Shown here in pieces: positions 33,709 through 35,003 of a stretch of DNA of 35,003 nt (position 1 is its first letter; the number at the start of each line of letters is the position of its first letter). Source of the DNA: Streptantibioticus ferralitis (lineage in GTDB: Bacteria; Actinomycetota; Actinomycetes; Streptomycetales; Streptomycetaceae); the NCBI RefSeq assembly GCF_029223525.1, contig NZ_JARHTQ010000053.1:1-35003 (forward strand). The letters run 5' to 3'. The notes below the pieces were generated by a model. That model was not told the origin of the DNA. It saw nothing but the letters and a program-made list of their open reading frames with translations, and searched no databases. Made by a program: the position numbers and the translations under genes.

Positions 33709-34619
33709 GCGTTCCCTCCGTCGGCGAGGACGCCCAACAGCGCCTCGGCCTGCTCCGCCTTCAACATCCCGTTGGCCATCGCCCGGTCGGCGGTCGCCCG
33801 GGCCATCGCCAGGTACGAGTTGACGGCGCCGGGAGCGGCCTTGCGCAGCTCGGCGACATGGGCGGCGACGGTGCCGGCGTCGCCGCGCGCGACCGGGCCG
33901 GTGAGCGCCTGGTCGCCGGAGCGCAGCGCGTTGTCCAGGGAGGCGCCCAGCAGCGGGCCGAGCATCCGGCCGGGGTTCTGCACCCCGGCCACCGTGAGCA
34001 GCTCGCGGGCCTGGGCGACCAGGGTGACCAGATGGTTGGAGCCGATGGCGAGCGCCGCGTGGTAGAGCGGACGGGCCTCTTCAGCGATCCACTCCGGCTC
34101 GCCGCCCATCTCCACCACCAGCGCCTCCGCGGCCAGCCGCAGCTGCTCGGGCGCGGTGACACCGAACGGGCATCCGGCCAGCCGCTGTACGTCCACGCTG
34201 GTACCGGTGAAGGTCATCGCCGGGTGCAGCGCGAGCGGCAGCGCACCGGCGCGCAGCGCGGGGTCGAGTACGGCGGTTCCGTACCGTCCCGAGGTGTGCA
34301 CCAGCAGCTGCCCGGGGCGGATGGCACCGGTCTCGGCCAGCCCGGCGACCAGGCCGGGCAGCACATCGTCCGGCACCGTCAGCAGTACGAGGTCGGCGCG
34401 GGCCAGCACCTCGTCGGGCTCGACCAGCGGCACGCCGGGCAGCAGGGCCTCGGCGCGGCGGCGTGAGGCGTCGGAGACGCCGGAGACGGCGACCGGCCGG
34501 TGCCCGGCCAGCTGAAGCGCGGCGCCGAGGGCCGGGCCGACCCGGCCGGCCCCGACCACACCTACGGAGAGCCGCGCCGGGCGGGACTCGGCGGACTCGG
34601 TGATTCGGTGGGTGTTCAC
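33705..34619 (-). CDS. Rossmann-fold DUF2520 protein
   Basis: 304 residues. The N-terminal NAD(P)-binding domain has [14 protein letters not shown] (about 19-32) and LLTVPDDVL. The C-terminal DUF2520 helical domain includes [27 protein letters not shown] and [12 protein letters not shown], and recalls the dimer domain of 6-phosphogluconate or ketopantoate reductases. As first gene of a panC operon it could reduce ketopantoate to pantoate, but that is inference. GTG 34619 has GAAGG upstream. Confidence 0.88.
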   Translation of the reverse strand: MNTHRITESAESRPARLSVGVVGAGRVGPALGAALQLAGHRPVAVSGVSDASRRRAEALLPGVPLVEPDEVLARADLVLLTVPDDVLPGLVAGLAETGAIRPGQLLVHTSGRYGTAVLDPALRAGALPLALHPAMTFTGTSVDVQRLAGCPFGVTAPEQLRLAAEALVVEMGGEPEWIAEEARPLYHAALAIGSNHLVTLVAQARELLTVAGVQNPGRMLGPLLGASLDNALRSGDQALTGPVARGDAGTVAAHVAELRKAAPGAVNSYLAMARATADRAMANGMLKAEQAEALLGVLADGGNA

Positions 34620-34667
34620 TCGGCAGTGGCCTTCCGTTCCAGTCCTCGGGGGGTACCGGACCCTCCA

Positions 34668-34673
34668 ATGCTA
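34668..34673 (-). promoter_or_regulatory. Possible promoter of the pan/nad/coaX operon
   Basis: TAGCAT on the minus strand, 48 nt before the GTG at 34619; the -35 region is weak. It is the only -10-like box in the gap upstream of this five-gene operon. Confidence 0.35.
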
Positions 34674-34699
34674 CGCGAGGCCCATTCTGAGGCTTCCCC

Positions 34700-34990
34700 T
34701 TACGGGTGCGCTCGCGCTGGCGTTTGGGGGTTCGCCCGCCCGCCCACCCGTTGCCGTGTTCCGTATCGCGCCGTCCCGCCCGACCCGCGCCCGACCGGCC
34801 GCGGGTCGGGGCCGCGGGGGGGGGTCTACGCGGGGGGGGGCCCCCCCCCGCTACCGATCCAGCTGGGGAGGTTGGTCCCCACCCGGCGGGGACACCCCCC
34901 CACGTCCCCAGCGGGCTCCTGCGCGCGGCGGCGTGGGGGGTTTCGGGGCCCCCGCGAACCCCTACGCGCCCCCCGCGCCGACGCGTGCCC
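34700..34990. repeat. Intergenic repeat related to 10.14-10.45 kb, and G/C homopolymer tract
   Basis: 34700-34781 repeats the arrangement seen at 10147-10231 (GGTGCGCTCGCGCTGGCG, then CCACCCGTTGCCGTGTTCCG). 34885-34925 parallels 10419-10470 (GGGGACACCCC, then a C-run and CTGCGCGCG). Inside lies a G9 tract (34816-34824) and a G9C9 palindrome (34832-34849). No gene-like coding was seen in 34680-35003. Confidence 0.5.
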
Positions 34991-35003
34991 TGACGGACTC
35001 CAG

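Noticed and set aside
34706-34993. 95-codon plus-strand frame at the right edge
   Set aside because: It lies within the repeat and G/C-run region, has no ribosome site and no recognisable protein features.

Overview
The window looks like the core chromosome of a Streptomyces or a very close actinomycete. It has very high G+C with strong third-position bias, many GTG starts, 4-base ATGA gene overlaps, and a gene order I recall from Streptomyces coelicolor (trpS1, proC, ilvD, radA-disA, mutY, sigE-cseABC, clpC, lsr2, coaX-nadC-nadB-panC). No insertion sequence, prophage, CRISPR array or tRNA gene was seen. The left edge (minus strand) carries the promoters and leader of a ribosomal RNA operon whose 16S gene must lie just outside the window.

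Layout. 1-600: rrn leader on the minus strand and, divergently, a tryptophan-codon attenuator leading into trpS (607-1605), whose product has Lys9, the residue linked to indolmycin resistance in S. coelicolor TrpRS1. 1612-6094: proC, an ABC-2 exporter (ATPase plus permease) and a divergent NarL-type two-component system. 6113-10098: a small membrane protein, ilvD, a TetR regulator and a TIM-barrel sugar-phosphate isomerase-like protein. 10515-14043: a Ppx/GppA phosphatase, a cysteine-cluster protein and an unusual membrane protein joining sigma-like, zinc-finger anti-sigma-like and BACON-like parts. 14241-18782: radA, disA (c-di-AMP synthase), a membrane-anchored surface protein and mutY form a DNA-repair cluster.

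18980-22117 is the complete cell-envelope stress operon sigE-cseA-cseB-cseC, followed by a tiny secreted protein and the convergent chaperone gene clpC, which has a ClgR-type box upstream. 25578-28870 carries an SCO3374-like protein, lsr2, a GNAT acetyltransferase, a BlaI/MecI regulator, a small membrane protein and a hypothetical gene with a perfect 25-bp dyad at its promoter. 29155-34619 is a tightly overlapping cofactor operon on the minus strand: DUF2520 protein, panC, nadB, nadC, coaX (pantothenate/CoA and NAD synthesis). The right end (34680-35003) is non-coding and G/C-run rich, with a copy of an intergenic repeat also seen near 10.2 kb.

Most notable: (1) a Trp-Trp leader peptide with mutually exclusive hairpins ahead of trpS, apparently translated from a leaderless mRNA; (2) an in-frame 8 x 24-bp minisatellite inside nadB that adds 64 residues of a repeated octapeptide; (3) a TANNNT -10 box exactly 6-7 nt before the start codon of at least ten genes lacking Shine-Dalgarno sequences, implying widespread leaderless transcripts; (4) the sigma/zinc-finger/BACON fusion protein.
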